Source: Physella acuta
Lineage: Eukaryota > Mollusca > Gastropoda > Physidae
Assembly: GCF_028476545.1 (NCBI RefSeq)
Contig: NW_026731577.1
Span: 427,501-491,500 of the forward strand
DNA: 64,000 nt
Reading direction: 5' to 3'
Within the stretch, counting starts at the first letter, position 1. Each line of letters opens with the position of its first letter. The position numbers and the translations under genes were made by a program. Below the pieces are notes generated by a model. It was not told the origin of the DNA and did not search any database. It worked only from the letters and a program-made list of their open reading frames with translations. This document shows, piece after piece, positions 21,801-32,813 of this stretch.

Positions 21801-24320
21801 GCATGTAAAATTGACATTTTAAATGCAGATTAAAATTGACATTTTTAACGCACGCAAATCGACATAAAAAATGTATGTAAATTGACTTTATAAATGTATG
21901 TTTTGAGAAACGGTGCATCAATAAAGTGGTTTAACTGTGATAAAGGTACCGTAATCTTAACTGTGGCAGGTGAAGTAGAGTCTGACCTCAACTGATATCT
22001 ACCTTTATTGATGGAAACAGTGTACTTTAACGTGATATTATATAGGCGTCGTGCTTAATTTGTACAAATAAAAACATGTTTTGTGCAATATGAAAATTAC
22101 TAAACAGAATTTGAAATAAAGAGTTATTATAATTATCAATGATGATCTATTTTAAAGAAGGTTTTAACATTTGAAATCAAAATTTTCAATTTTGTTTTTA
22201 GAATATTTTTAGAAATTAAGCTTTTTTTTCCATATCATATTCTTCTTTAATAGCTCTAGAAAAATACTAAGCCGATAATTTAAGTTAGATAAATGCTGTT
22301 GAACGTGCTAAATACGCGACTTATAGGTTAAAATATATAATTGTATTTATTAAAGATGTAATGGTGAATCTAAGTTACATCCGTCTACTTTAGTGGCCTT
22401 CACGTAAACAAAAGGGACATAACCCTGTTACCCAATTATTTCTATGACTGAAGGAAAAAAAATGATAAATTTACATAAATCCAACAGAGGCGTAGCAAGG
22501 GGAGGGTGGGTGGGGCGACTGCCCTGGATGCCGGCCCTCACGGGGCGCCAAACAAGTTTTTAAAAAAAAAAGAAATTAAAAGTTTATTAAGAGTTGCATT
22601 TCTGAATTATACACAATTTAAAATCAGGAAATACATTACCAATTGACTTTCCAGACTAATTTAACTAGTTTAATAAAAAACTACTACGAACTGTGACTAG
22701 TAATAAGCGCTCTTCTCCTTTCTTAAATGGGGAGGGGGCGCGTTTTTATCAAATATAAATAACCATATAAATTGACGGGGCCACAAAATCGAAAGTTCAC
22801 CCCGGGCGCAAAGCAATGGGTCGCTACGCCTCCAAAATCAATGAATTTAATCTGTTTAAAAAAAAAAAAACTATGTTTAAAGTCACAACCTTAAAAGGTT
22901 CAAGTTATACAAAATTAAAATTATAGCATAGCTCATAAGAGCGTTTTGAGCAGAAAGGTTTAACAATGCCTCACTAATAAGTTTTAAATAGTTAGTAAGA
23001 AATAAGTATATCAAGATCAATAACATCGACTACCTATTTCAACGGACTTTTCAATTTGAAAAATCTTACAAATAAGTTTCAAATAATTAGCTTGAAATAA
23101 ATATATCAAAATTAATAACACCTACTACCAATTTTAGTGGATTTTTAAACTTAAAATGTCTTACAAAACATTAGAAATTTTTATAAATATATATATATGT
23201 ACAAAAGTTTATAAATATATACAAATGTTTACAAATTTATAGACACATTTTAAGTGAAAAAACTAAACATTAAAAATAAAAGAAACCATCGTATGTTCTA
23301 CAGGTGTGTGGTTATAATATTAGTTGTGGTAGAGGTCAGTGGTAAATAAATTTAGCAATGTGGGGTGGGTGGTAAATAAAATCAGCAATGAGGGGTGGGT
23401 GGTAAATGAATATAGCAATGAGGGATGAGTGGTAAATAAATGTAGCAATGTCGGATGAATGGTAAATAAAATAAGCAATGAGGGGTGGGTGGTAAATAAA
23501 TTTAGCAATGAGGGGTGGGTGGTAAATAAATTTAGCAATGAGGGGTGAATGGTAAATAAATTTAGCAATGAGGGGTGGTGGTTAATAAATTTAGCTATGA
23601 GGGGTGGGTGGTAAATAAATTTAGCAATGAGGGGTGGGTGGTAAATAAATTTAGCAATGAGGGGTGGTGGTTAATAAATTTAGCTATGAGGGGTGGGTGG
23701 TAAATAAATTTAGCAATGAGGGGTGGGTGGTAAATAAATTTAGCAATGAGGGGTGAATGGTAAATCAATTTAGCAATGAGGGGTGGTGGTTAATAAATTT
23801 AGCTATGAGGGTGGGTGGTAAATAAATTTAGCAATGAGGGGTGGGTGGTAAATAAATTTAGCAATGAGGGGTGAATGGTAAATAAATTTAGCAATGAGGG
23901 GTGGTGGTTAATAAATTTAGCTATGAGGGGTGGGTGGTAAATAAAATCAGCAATGAGGGGTGGGTGGTAAATAAATTTAGCAATGAGGGGTGGATGGCAA
24001 ATGAATTTAGCGATGAGGGGTGGTGGTAAATAAATTTAGCAATGAGGGGTGGGTGGTAAATGAATTTAGCTATGAGGGGTGGGTGGTAAATAAATTTAGC
24101 AATGACGGATGAACGGTAAATAAAATCAGCAATGAGGGGTGGGTGGTAAATGAATTTAGCAATGAGGGGTGGGTGGTAAATAAAATCAGCAATGAGGTGT
24201 GGGTGGTAAATAAATTTAGCAATGAGGGGTGGATGGTAAATAAATTTAGCAATGAGGGGTGAGTGGTAAAAATGTTTAGCAATGAGGGGTGGGTGGTAAA
24301 TAAATTTAGCAATGAGGGGT
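18871..24320. repeat. Tandem duplication, copy 2
   Basis: A nearly perfect repeat of 13346-18797 in direct orientation, with the SINE fragment at about 19,860 and the MITE at about 22,485. The junction between the copies lies inside AAATAAA, which is present on both sides as short homology. It leaves the common sequence within the terminal minisatellite. Confidence 0.9.
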
Positions 24321-24430
24321 GAGTGGTAAAAATGTTTAGCAATGATGGGTGGGTGGTAAATAAATTAAGCAATGAGGGGTGGGTGGTAAATAAATTTAGC
24401 AATGAGGGGTGGGTGGTAAATAAACTTAAG
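23320..24430. repeat. 30-bp minisatellite, copy 2
   Basis: The same array as at 17,797, with about two extra or rearranged units near 24,300-24,400, where the copies part. Confidence 0.95.
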
Positions 24431-25895
24431 CAAGAGGGGTGTGGTAATCATAATCAACTATGAGAGGTGTGTGATATAAAACGTGAACATGTGTGTGGTG
24501 GGGGGTGGGGGTGGGGGTGAATAAAATCAGCAATGATGGACTGTGTGACAAACTCAGCATCGACTTAGAGATGGCTTGGTGTTAAGGCACTGTCAAACGT
24601 TTGCATCTTGCATAAAATAACTTAAGGCAAGTTTGATCGCATTACATAGTGGTACAATATTTTAGTCATCAACAACAGGAAAAAAACCTAGCTCAAAACA
24701 AAAACTTTTTAGACCCCTTTCTATGCTTCATGCTCAACATGCTGCATTTTTTTTACACACACAAAAAAATGAAAACATTTATTTTATTGATTAAATTGTA
24801 AATTAATGCTACTCCAACGCGTTTAACACTCCCTTAATCCCCGATATTTGATCACATACTTTGTGAACGGTTCGATTTCTCAGATGACAAATCCTAAAAT
24901 ATTTGTAATGTCCAATAATTGATCCCACAATTACCTAGCCAGCTCAGGATTAATTTTAAATTAAGCTCTCATTTTTGTATTAAAAATAACTTGCTTTTTA
25001 AAAAAATAAAATTCAAAATTTTGAGACCAGTTTCAATATCTGCCCGTTGTTATACCTCGTTTACACTTGCGACATGTATAGGCCTACTATAAACGTACAG
25101 AATATAAAGCTTCGCAATAAGTGAGTAGGCTCCCCTATTATCTTAGGCCCTATAGCGAAGTTTTTTTTTCCTAGAAATGTATAGTATACATGTCGTAAGT
25201 GTAAACGCGTTAGATAGTAAAATAAATTAGTATAAACTACATTAAAATGTTACAAAATTAAGGTAAATTAAAAAGTTGAAGTTCTCCAAAAAATCGCAAC
25301 AAATAAATCTTGAATAGCTAAAGCAATATGATTAAAATTGGTGTTTTAAAAAAATTGAGAATATCACTTAAAATGTGATGGCACTATCTTTCAAGTAACA
25401 TAGTATAGGATTATGTTTCGTTGTTTTAATAAATATTGTACATTATTATACAAACTCAAGGTGCAACCCCTTACACGTTGAAATAAATTAAAAATTAATT
25501 GGCAATTAAAAACAAAATAGTGATTTAAATAATCATTTTAAACTTTCAAGGAAGATAGATAATATTCATTTTTAAAACACACACACAAAAAGGCAAACAG
25601 CCTACGTTTGAAACAAACACAAATATTTTTTTTAATTACTTGATCTACTAGAAGTAATATACTTAGCAGTAAGATACGTACGACATTATAACATATCATT
25701 AAAGGAGTCTTTAAATGTTGAAACCTGAGAACAAACATCGTAATCTTCTTAATGAGAAGGGCACACACTTGAATCGTTAAGAGAAGAAAAAATGCACATC
25801 CATACCTGGTACATTATTTATTCATTTTTTTTGGGGGGGGGGGGGTGATAGTCCCGTTTTCTAAACACCCCTCGATAGCTAATCTGAGACAGATC
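24431..25895. other. AT-rich intergenic sequence with one small inverted-repeat element
   Basis: Apart from the MITE at 25,058-25,207 and a G-run before 25,850, nothing recognisable is seen. Confidence 0.55.
25058..25207. mobile_element. Short MITE with 23-bp terminal inverted repeats
   Basis: CGTTTACACTTGCGACATG at the left and its reverse complement at 25185-25207 differ at one position over 23 bp. The whole unit is only 150 bp. No other copy was noticed in the window and the superfamily is unknown. Confidence 0.65.
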
Positions 25896-26208
25896 CAGGG
25901 GCGTAGCGAGGGGGGGGAGGGGCGGGCGGGGGTGCGGACCGCACCGGGTGACACCATTTAGGGGGGTGACACCAAGGCAGAAAATAGGAAAATATATAGC
26001 GAAAAACTTGAGGGGGGGGGTGCAAATCGAAAGTTTGAGGGGGGGTGCAAATCGAAAACTTGAGGGGGGGGGGGGTGCAAATCGAAAGTTTGAGGGGGGG
26101 TGCAAATCGAAAACTTCAAAGTTTGTCCCCGGGAAGGGTCGCTACGCCTCTGGTGGGTGACACCATTAAGTGCCGCACCGGGTGACACCCGACCTCGCTA
26201 CGCCACTG
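25896..26208. mobile_element. hAT-type MITE with 8-bp TSD GACAGATC
   Basis: The ends are CAGGGGCGTAGCGAGG and CCTCGCTACGCCACTG. GACAGATC lies at 25888-25895 and 26209-26216. It is of the same GGTGACACC subfamily as the copy at 12,622, with four internal TGCAAATCGAAA units. Confidence 0.87.
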
Positions 26209-26390
26209 GACAGATCTCAATGTGATCGACAGTGGCGGATTATAGTGAGGTCTCAAAAAAAAAAGCAAATAGACCCCCCCCCTCCCAATCTCTAACTGAC
26301 CCTCAAAACATTTTAAGCTGTCCCATAGTATAAGAAATAACACTTTTTTTTATGTCTGATAGTGTTTTAATTTAACGAGCAGTTAAAAGT

Positions 26391-26486
26391 TATAGGGCTG
26401 GAAAGTAGGCCAATAAACAGTTCTATGGCCCATGCAGGTTTCATTGAGCCGTAGAACTGTTTATTGACCTACTTACCAGCCCTATA
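26391..26486. repeat. Long hairpin (39-bp arms)
   Basis: The arms 26391-26429 and 26448-26486 are inverted copies with three mismatches around an 18-bp loop. They start TATAGGGCTGG. This looks like a minimal palindromic MITE related to the ends of the element at 36,745-37,291. Confidence 0.75.
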
Positions 26487-26489
26487 CCA

Positions 26490-27690
26490 ACGTATAATAA
26501 ATTACACTTTTTTTTTAAATCTGATATTGTTTACATTTAACCAGCCATTATTGAAAAAACTCATGTCAACTCTAAATCGATGAGCGAGCTTAAGAAGATA
26601 ACAACTAACACACAACCTCGTTTTTACCATTAAGTTACAACAAATTACATCCCTTTTCCTTTAAATTAATATAAAATAACTTCATTAGTAACAGCACACT
26701 AACTCCTCTTTTCTATATTACCTCCCATTTTAGAGTAACAAATTATCCCCCTTTTTCATAAGGTAAGAATACATTTCGTCCATGTTTTTTTCTGTAAATG
26801 CAACAATCTTTTTATCCTTTGATGTTCTGATACTTATCTTATACATTAAGGTCAATTACCTCATTAATTAGGCAACATTATATTCTAGATTACCCTGGCG
26901 TTCGTGGCTAATTATAGACCCCATTACTACACTAGTTAGTCCATTCTCTTTCTATGTATTCAAAAATTTATATCCGAGTTTTCTTCAACTTCTATACTAG
27001 AAGGCGTCTAAAGCTTCTAAACCCAACCTAAGTCTTATCACTTTAGCAATGTTGTTCGTTAGTTGATGTTGTTGTTGTTTTGTTTCGTTTTTTTTTAAAT
27101 AATTAACCTTTTTATTATATAATTGGCTTACAACTTTAAAGATAGCTTCCTATTTATTTATTTTTAAATCGATATACTTTTAAACGTACCAGCTGAAATA
27201 AAGAATTAAAGTCTGCATAAACATTATGTGTACATAAATGACGTGAATCATTGTGATTACCAGCGTAGCAGGAAACAACAAAAGGCATTTAAACGGTGTT
27301 CATAAGAATTAAACTTGGGAAGAAACAGTTCAATGTATAAATAATTACTTTAAAAAAATGGGCGAGTTTGATTAGTTTAAAATAAATAAATGTAGAAGTT
27401 GATCACTCATAATCAGTGTGTAGCAGATGTGTAGCAGGTGTGAGGCGGTTGTGTAGTTTTGACCACAAGGCTGATAAACACACCCAAACTTCCCCCTGTG
27501 CACATGTGGCCAGTAGCCAGCTAATACGCTACAATCATCATGTTTGTTATTTGCGTTCAGTGTTTAAAAAAAAGAAACCACCACTCGCTTGACAGTGATA
27601 ACATTACACACAAAAAATTGTGAAGCTCAAAATGTGTTTAAATATTACTGAAAGCCACGTCGCGTGACGCTACGTCATCACAAATGTTGA
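26490..27690. other. AT-rich 3' flank of the Kv gene
   Basis: No coding or repeat structure stands out. Reverse-strand AATAAA hexamers (TTTATT near 27,112 and 27,153) are possible poly(A) signals for the channel gene about 600 bp after its stop. Confidence 0.4.
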
Positions 27691-27692
27691 AT

Positions 27693-27730
27693 CACGTGGT
27701 CGTATTCACGTGACCAGGCTGCATCACGTG
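27693..27730. promoter_or_regulatory. Three CACGTG E-boxes at the 3' end of the Kv coding region
   Basis: Perfect CACGTG palindromes lie at 27693, 27707 and 27725, the last next to the stop codon. This is the binding motif of bHLH-ZIP factors. A function here is not implied by the sequence alone. Confidence 0.35.
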
Positions 27731-29067
27731 ATTTGTTGCCCGTCAAACACTACCATCGGCGGCAGCGGCGGCGGCGACGACGCCCCCTTCACTACCACGC
27801 CTTCCTGCAGTTCAAACGACGTCGAGCACGGCCTTGAACTTCGCCTGGCCTTGACCTCCGGCTGATCCGTCTCGGAGGCGTTGCCCATGAAGGTCACCTG
27901 CTCCGTCTCGGAAGCGTTGCTGAGAAACGTGTAGGACTTGCCGTTGCGGGTGGTGGTGGTGGTCGTCTGCGAGGGCAGGACGGCCCCTTCGATGTCCAAC
28001 TGGCTCCGGCTCCTGGCCAGGTCCTCCTCGTTCTCCTTCGTCCTCTCCATCTCCCGGTCCTTCCTGGCCAGCCCGTACTGCACGTGCGTGTAGTACAGGA
28101 CAAAGTTACTCACGATGATCGGCACGGTGAACGCGATCATCAGCAGCCCGGCCACGGCGCAGCACGACCCGATGAAATACCCGGCCGCGGACTGCGGGTA
28201 CATATCCCCGTAGCCCACCGTCGTCATGGTAACGACGCTCCACCAGAACCCGACGGGGATGTTCGTGAAGATGCCGTCGGGCTCGACAAAATGCACGAGC
28301 GTGGCGAACACAACCATCCCGATGAGGAGAAAGACGCACATCAGCATCAGCTCGTTGAAGCTGGCCTTCAGCGTGTACAACAAAATCCACAACCCAGGGA
28401 CGTGCCTGATCAGCCTGAAAATTCGAAACAGTCTTAAAATACGTAGAATAAAAAACATCTCCATGATCGCCACGCCTTCGTTCCTAGTCGGGTCTATGAT
28501 TAGAAACGTGAACTCGATGTAATCCGGCGCGAAGGCGAGAAAGTCGACGATGTTCTGTAGAGCGCGGACGAAGTTGAGCTTGCTCGGGGAGCAGATGAAG
28601 CGGGTGAGGTACTCGAGCGAGAAGAAGATCAAACAGCCCAAATCCATCATCAGCAACGCGGGGTGGGGCAGATCCTTGTTGCCCCAATCACCGCCTTGCT
28701 CCTCCGTGGGCTTGTCTTTGCCATCGTGACTTAAGTCATTATGGGGGAGGCACATGGCTAACCTTTTTTTCCTCTGGGTCTGTGGGTGCTGATCCCCGAG
28801 GTCCCCCGCGTCATCGTCGTGACGCTTCTGTCGAACTACCTGGTTCGTCTGGTTGTGTTTCGAACCCACGCTGCTGTTGGCGGCGAGGCTCTTGTTCTGA
28901 ATCTCCGCGAAAACGTTCTCCCAGGGAATATTCTCGACGTTCAGGAACTCGTAGAAGGAGGCTAAGTGGGTCATGTCTCTGGCCTTGACCTTGAACTTGG
29001 GGTGGGTCTCGGCGCAGAAGGAAAAAATGGAAACAAAAACGAAGATGATTGATATCCAGGCGTAGAT
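27724..29067 (-). CDS. Kv channel exon 3: S1-S6, pore and C-terminus
   Basis: The acceptor is cctgtcttctccacag before ATCTACGCC; 447 codons to TGA at 27726-27724. In exon numbering: S1 about 1-18; an S1-S2 loop of roughly 110 residues rich in N, Q, D and K, longer than usual; S2 about 137-158 (EYLTRFICSP); S3 with NIVDFLAF; S4 LRILRLFRIFRLIRH with five Arg at every third position; S5; pore helix FWWSVVTMTTVGYGD; S6 ending IAFTVPIIVSNF; a 120-residue hydrophilic tail with a Thr run and a Pro-rich end. The S6 motif is TVP where most Kv channels have PVP. Confidence 0.93.
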   Translation of the reverse strand: MYAWISIIFVFVSIFSFCAETHPKFKVKARDMTHLASFYEFLNVENIPWENVFAEIQNKSLAANSSVGSKHNQTNQVVRQKRHDDDAGDLGDQHPQTQRKKRLAMCLPHNDLSHDGKDKPTEEQGGDWGNKDLPHPALLMMDLGCLIFFSLEYLTRFICSPSKLNFVRALQNIVDFLAFAPDYIEFTFLIIDPTRNEGVAIMEMFFILRILRLFRIFRLIRHVPGLWILLYTLKASFNELMLMCVFLLIGMVVFATLVHFVEPDGIFTNIPVGFWWSVVTMTTVGYGDMYPQSAAGYFIGSCCAVAGLLMIAFTVPIIVSNFVLYYTHVQYGLARKDREMERTKENEEDLARSRSQLDIEGAVLPSQTTTTTTRNGKSYTFLSNASETEQVTFMGNASETDQPEVKARRSSRPCSTSFELQEGVVVKGASSPPPLPPMVVFDGQQIT

Positions 29068-29509
29068 CTGTGGAGAAGACAGGGTTAGCTGTTACAAATT
29101 GCTTCCGGCAACAATGGAACAGTTCCACATTCAATACGTGGCGAGTACGGAGCGAATAGAATTCTCGAGAATATTCTACGGTCACGTCATCAAAATGGAT
29201 TACGGCCAGATTTCGCTTGTCCTTAAAGAGGTCAGTTAATCATCCTTATGCAATTTCTGGTCAGGGACACAACTGGGGCCATTACTTGATTTTTTTTTTT
29301 CTACTTTAATTTTTTTTTTTTTTTTGAGGTGGGAAGGGGACATATGAAATGTATTTTAACTAGAAGTATTCGTTGTGAAGTCAAGTCTTGTAGTATTTAA
29401 CCGTCTTGGGGCAATACAGTCGTAACAGAGAGGGCAATTTGGTCACTCTCAACCCACAGTCATACCATAGCAGTAAGTCAGACCACAGAAGTCAATCAAA
29501 GAGGGACGT

Positions 29510-29765
29510 CAGACCACAGTTAAACCACAGTTAGACCACAGTTAGACCACAGTTAGACCACAGTTAGACCACAGTTAGACCACAGTTAGACCACAGTTAT
29601 ACCACAGTTAGTCCACAGTTAGACCACAGTTAGACCACAGTTAGACCACAGTTAGACCACAGTTAGACCACAGTTAGACCACAGTTAGACCACAGTTAGA
29701 CCACAGTTAGACCACAGTTAGACCACAGTTAGACCACAGTTAGACCACAGTTAGACCACAGAGGT
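29510..29765. repeat. 11-bp minisatellite (GACCACAGTTA)
   Basis: More than twenty nearly identical 11-bp units in the intron between Kv exons 2 and 3. Confidence 0.95.
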
Positions 29766-30201
29766 AAGTCTGACCATAGAGGTCATTCTGACCACAGACA
29801 GTACAATGATGGATGAGATGCAGTCAATAAATACCGCCCCTTCCCCCCCTCTCCCAGCCACAAACAACATAGGCATGCAGCGTGCATGAGTATCGATCTA
29901 TCGATGATATTGGCCACTAATTATCCCCGTCGTGTCACTGATCTCTTGGGTTTATTTCTGGCCATAAACTTAATGAACTCCGGAGCTGGGCGGCTCTAGA
30001 TAATGAAGTGTTGGGTGCTGGCACTTTTTTTTCTATTGGAACATTGGACCTGATGTGTTACATCCTTGAGGACAACCACATTACACATGTTTGGTGGTTT
30101 ATATGACACTAGGCACAAGTCCGTATTAATAACTGTACATCTTCCATCTTTACACAGACCAATGAAACACAGGTTGTCAGTTATCATTAATGTAGAACAT
30201 T

Positions 30202-30380
<179 letters not shown>

Positions 30381-30719
30381 ATTCTATACTGTCTGCACAA
30401 GAAAATGAACGCTATAGGTTTCTCATACGTCCATACAAGAAACCTACTTTGAACCTACTTTAGCTTTTCTCGATGAACCTGGGTCCTGCAGGAATGTCCA
30501 AATCTTTGACCTATGACGTACCCAGCACGAGCTGTCGGCATCGATGTCTGGCACCTGGACACCAGACGCAGGGGTTAAAGGTCAGGGCAGCAGATTAAAA
30601 CATTATTTTCTTTAGATTGTAATACGTTCAACAAATTCTAAATCGTTAACCTAAACTAACTATCACCACCCCACACACACACACACCTTTTCCCAAACAC
30701 CCCCGCATTCAAGATATTT

Positions 30720-31105
30720 TAAGTCTAGTACTGCTTTAATAATTGTCTCACTTTGTCATAAATACAGTACTTTAACAGTACTTGTACTCATTTAAACTAG
30801 TAATTAACACAGTACTTTAAACGCACCTGTACTCATTTACACGAGTACTAAAACAAGTACCTTAATAGTGCCTGTATTCATGTAAATTAATACTAAACAC
30901 AGTACTTTTACAGTAATTGTACTTATTTAAACTAGAAATAAACACAGTACCTTTATAGTACCTGCACTCATGTAACTTATTACTAAACATAGTACTTTAA
31001 CAGTACCTGTACTCATTTAAACCAGAAATATTGACATTACTTTAACAGTACCGGTACTCATTTAAACCAGAAATATTGACATTACTTTAACAGTACCTGT
31101 ACGAG
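30720..31105. repeat. Minisatellite of about 60 bp
   Basis: About six diverged units contain ACAGTACTTTAACAGTACCT and GTACTCATTTAAAC. It lies in the Kv intron, about 200 bp from exon 2. Confidence 0.7.
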
Positions 31106-31301
31106 TTTGTTGTTTTTTAATTTACTAACAAAGCACTAGCAAACCTTTATATTTTAAAACCCAAAACTCAAAAAATCTTGAATTTACTATGTAACACGTG
31201 TATTCATTAAAACTACCCTTCGTTAATAAAACCTGTAAACGATAGTTTTTTTAAGAAAAAAAATTCCATCCAATCAAAACGCGTGAAAGAACGCACGTGA
31301 C

Positions 31302-31436
31302 CTGCTGGGTTGTGGAGAACTTCCGGTCGTACTCGAGCTTCTCCAGCGAGCGGCACTGTGTCTTCCACGTGTTGTACTGCGTCCAGCAACAGCGAGCGAT
31401 GTCTACCTCCTCGATACCCCAAAACTCCAGCTCATT
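31302..31436 (-). CDS. Kv channel exon 2: end of T1
   Basis: The acceptor is ctgtccccag before AATGAGCTGG. The donor CAG|gtcacg is weak but gives the required phase. The 45 codons start NELEFWGIEEVDIARCCW. The paired Cys complete the HX5CX20CC zinc site whose His and first Cys are on the previous exon; the spacing of 5 and 20 is exact after splicing. A short charged linker to S1 follows. Confidence 0.85.
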
Positions 31437-31487
31437 CTGGGGACAGGGCAGTACAGTAGTGATGCTTAGGTTAGCAGTGTGTCTGTA

Positions 31488-32184
31488 TGGGGGTGGTCCA
31501 GAAATGACGTCACACACTCGTAAAGGGGAAGGGGGTCAGTAATTTTGTGACTGTGTGTGATGAGGGGGAGGGGGGGGGTCAGATGGTGTGACGTCACTTT
31601 TTTGCATTATGAAAAGCAATGTTGGAAAATGAGTTTAGCCGTTATTTCGCTTTTTAAAAAAAGGGTTTCAATCAGAGGCGTAGCGATGGGGGGGGGGGGG
31701 GCAGGGGGGTACATATGTCCCCGGGCGCCGACCTTACGGGGCGCCAAAATGGGTTGTAAAAACAAATTAAAATATCATTTTAGCTGCATTTTTGCAGTTT
31801 GAGGGGGGGGGTGCAAATCGAAAGTTTGAGGGGGGTGTGCAATTTGAAAATTTGAGGGGGGGGGGTGCAATTTGAAAACTTGCTCCCAAGTGGGGCGCCA
31901 AATTGAAAGTTTGTCCCCGGGCGCCGGGAAGGGTCGCTACGCCTCTGGTTTCAATAAATTGTAATAGGAATTGATCAAAAGACTCTATGTTGACAGATTT
32001 CTGACAAGGATTTGGAAATATATCGATGCTTCAAGAAAAATTCATTCACATTTTTTTTGGGGGGGAGGGGGTGTTTTGACGTCATTTTAGGGTGGTCTGG
32101 CTTTTTGTGACGACGTGTGACGGAGGGGAGGGGGAGGTAAAAATCATCCCAAAAAAGCGTGACGTCATTTATGGATGAACCCTA
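31488..32184. mobile_element. MITE with TGACGTCA in its inverted ends, holding a nested hAT MITE
   Basis: The left end contains GGTGGTCCAGAAATGACGTC and the right end GTGACGTCATTTATGGATG followed by AACCCTATA. These are inverted repeats of about 25 bp with a few mismatches. The interior has G-rich, GTGTGACG-bearing sequence on both sides of the hAT MITE at 31673-31947. Partial relatives lie at about 36,340-36,480, 43,800-44,160 and 49,520-49,660. It lies in the Kv intron next to exon 2. Confidence 0.6.
31673..31947. mobile_element. hAT-type MITE with 8-bp TSD GTTTCAAT, nested
   Basis: The ends are CAGAGGCGTAGCGATG and GGTCGCTACGCCTCTG. GTTTCAAT is present exactly at 31665-31672 and 31948-31955. 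It is of the GGGGCGCCAAA / CCCCGGGCGCCG subfamily, with three internal G-run units. Confidence 0.9.
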
Positions 32185-32194
32185 TAGTGTATTG

Positions 32195-32340
32195 TGGGAC
32201 GGCGTGGTCAGGGAGTAGAGCGCACGATTACTAACCGGAAAGTCTCGAGTTCGAATCCCTGAGTCTACCCAGCTCTGACGGGTACCGTACTCTCGTTAAG
32301 GAAAGTCGGCACGGCAAAAGTGCTGACCACACTATCGGAC
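32195..32340 (+). mobile_element. SINE family A, shortened copy
   Basis: The tRNA-like head (AGTAGAGCGCACGATTACTA, GAGTTCGAATCC) is followed by a body with an internal deletion. Confidence 0.65.
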
Positions 32341-32371
32341 CCCCCCCCCCTCCCGTTCAAAAAGGTAGTAC

Positions 32372-32640
32372 AGGATGGCGTGGTCCTGCGGTAGACCTCT
32401 AGGTTGCTAACCCGAAAGTTTCGAGTTCGAATCCGAGTTCAAGTCAGTAGACCGTCCCTGAGTCCACCCAACTCTGATGGGTACCTAACTCACGTTAGGG
32501 AAAGTAAAGGCGGCTGTGCATAGTGCTGACCACACCTCCTTTTCATATGCCGAGATCGAGAAACATAATAATATGAACTGTACGTCATCTGTCCTTTTGA
32601 TCGTTAGGTCTAAAGAGAGTTCTTTTTACCTTACGACATA
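32372..32640 (+). mobile_element. SINE family A, well preserved
   Basis: Head TGGCGTGGTCCTGCGGTAGA, B box GAGTTCGAATCC, full body GGTACCTAACTCACGTTAGG and tail reaching GATCGTTAGGTCTAAAGAG. It lies about 30 bp after the previous copy in the same orientation. Confidence 0.78.
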
Positions 32641-32648
32641 GTCAATTG

Positions 32649-32813
32649 CAGTGGTTTCTTAACCTTTTTGGAGGTACCGAACCCTCCTCGTTTCATATGC
32701 GCATTCACCGAACCCTTCTTAACATATAGAGTATGTATCTTGACTTCCGACTAACCCGTGAGACTGTCTCACCGAACCCCAGGGTTCGATTGAACCCAGG
32801 TTAAGAACCACTG
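32649..32813. mobile_element. Short hAT-like MITE (CAGTGGTT ends)
   Basis: CAGTGGTTTCTTAACC at the left and GGTTAAGAACCACTG at the right form inverted repeats around 165 bp. CAGTGGTTNTNAA termini are common in hAT elements. The flanks GTCAATTG and GTCTATAT agree at only five of eight positions. Confidence 0.6.

Noticed and set aside
17797-24402. Minus-strand frames with LLNLFTTHPS repeats
   Set aside because: Products of the 30-bp minisatellite; the frame breaks wherever a 29-bp unit occurs.
13346-24430. The two minisatellite blocks flanking a 5-kb segment, considered as terminal repeats of a large mobile element
   Set aside because: The repeated block is a tandem duplication including the segment itself. 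There are no polymerase, capsid or integrase-like frames and no primer-binding features.
27894-28988. Several other open frames overlapping Kv exon 3 on both strands
   Set aside because: GC-rich coding sequence yields shadow frames; none has domain-like composition.
29510-29765. Regular 11-bp repeats considered as a CRISPR-like array
   Set aside because: Units are contiguous with no unique spacers, in an animal intron.
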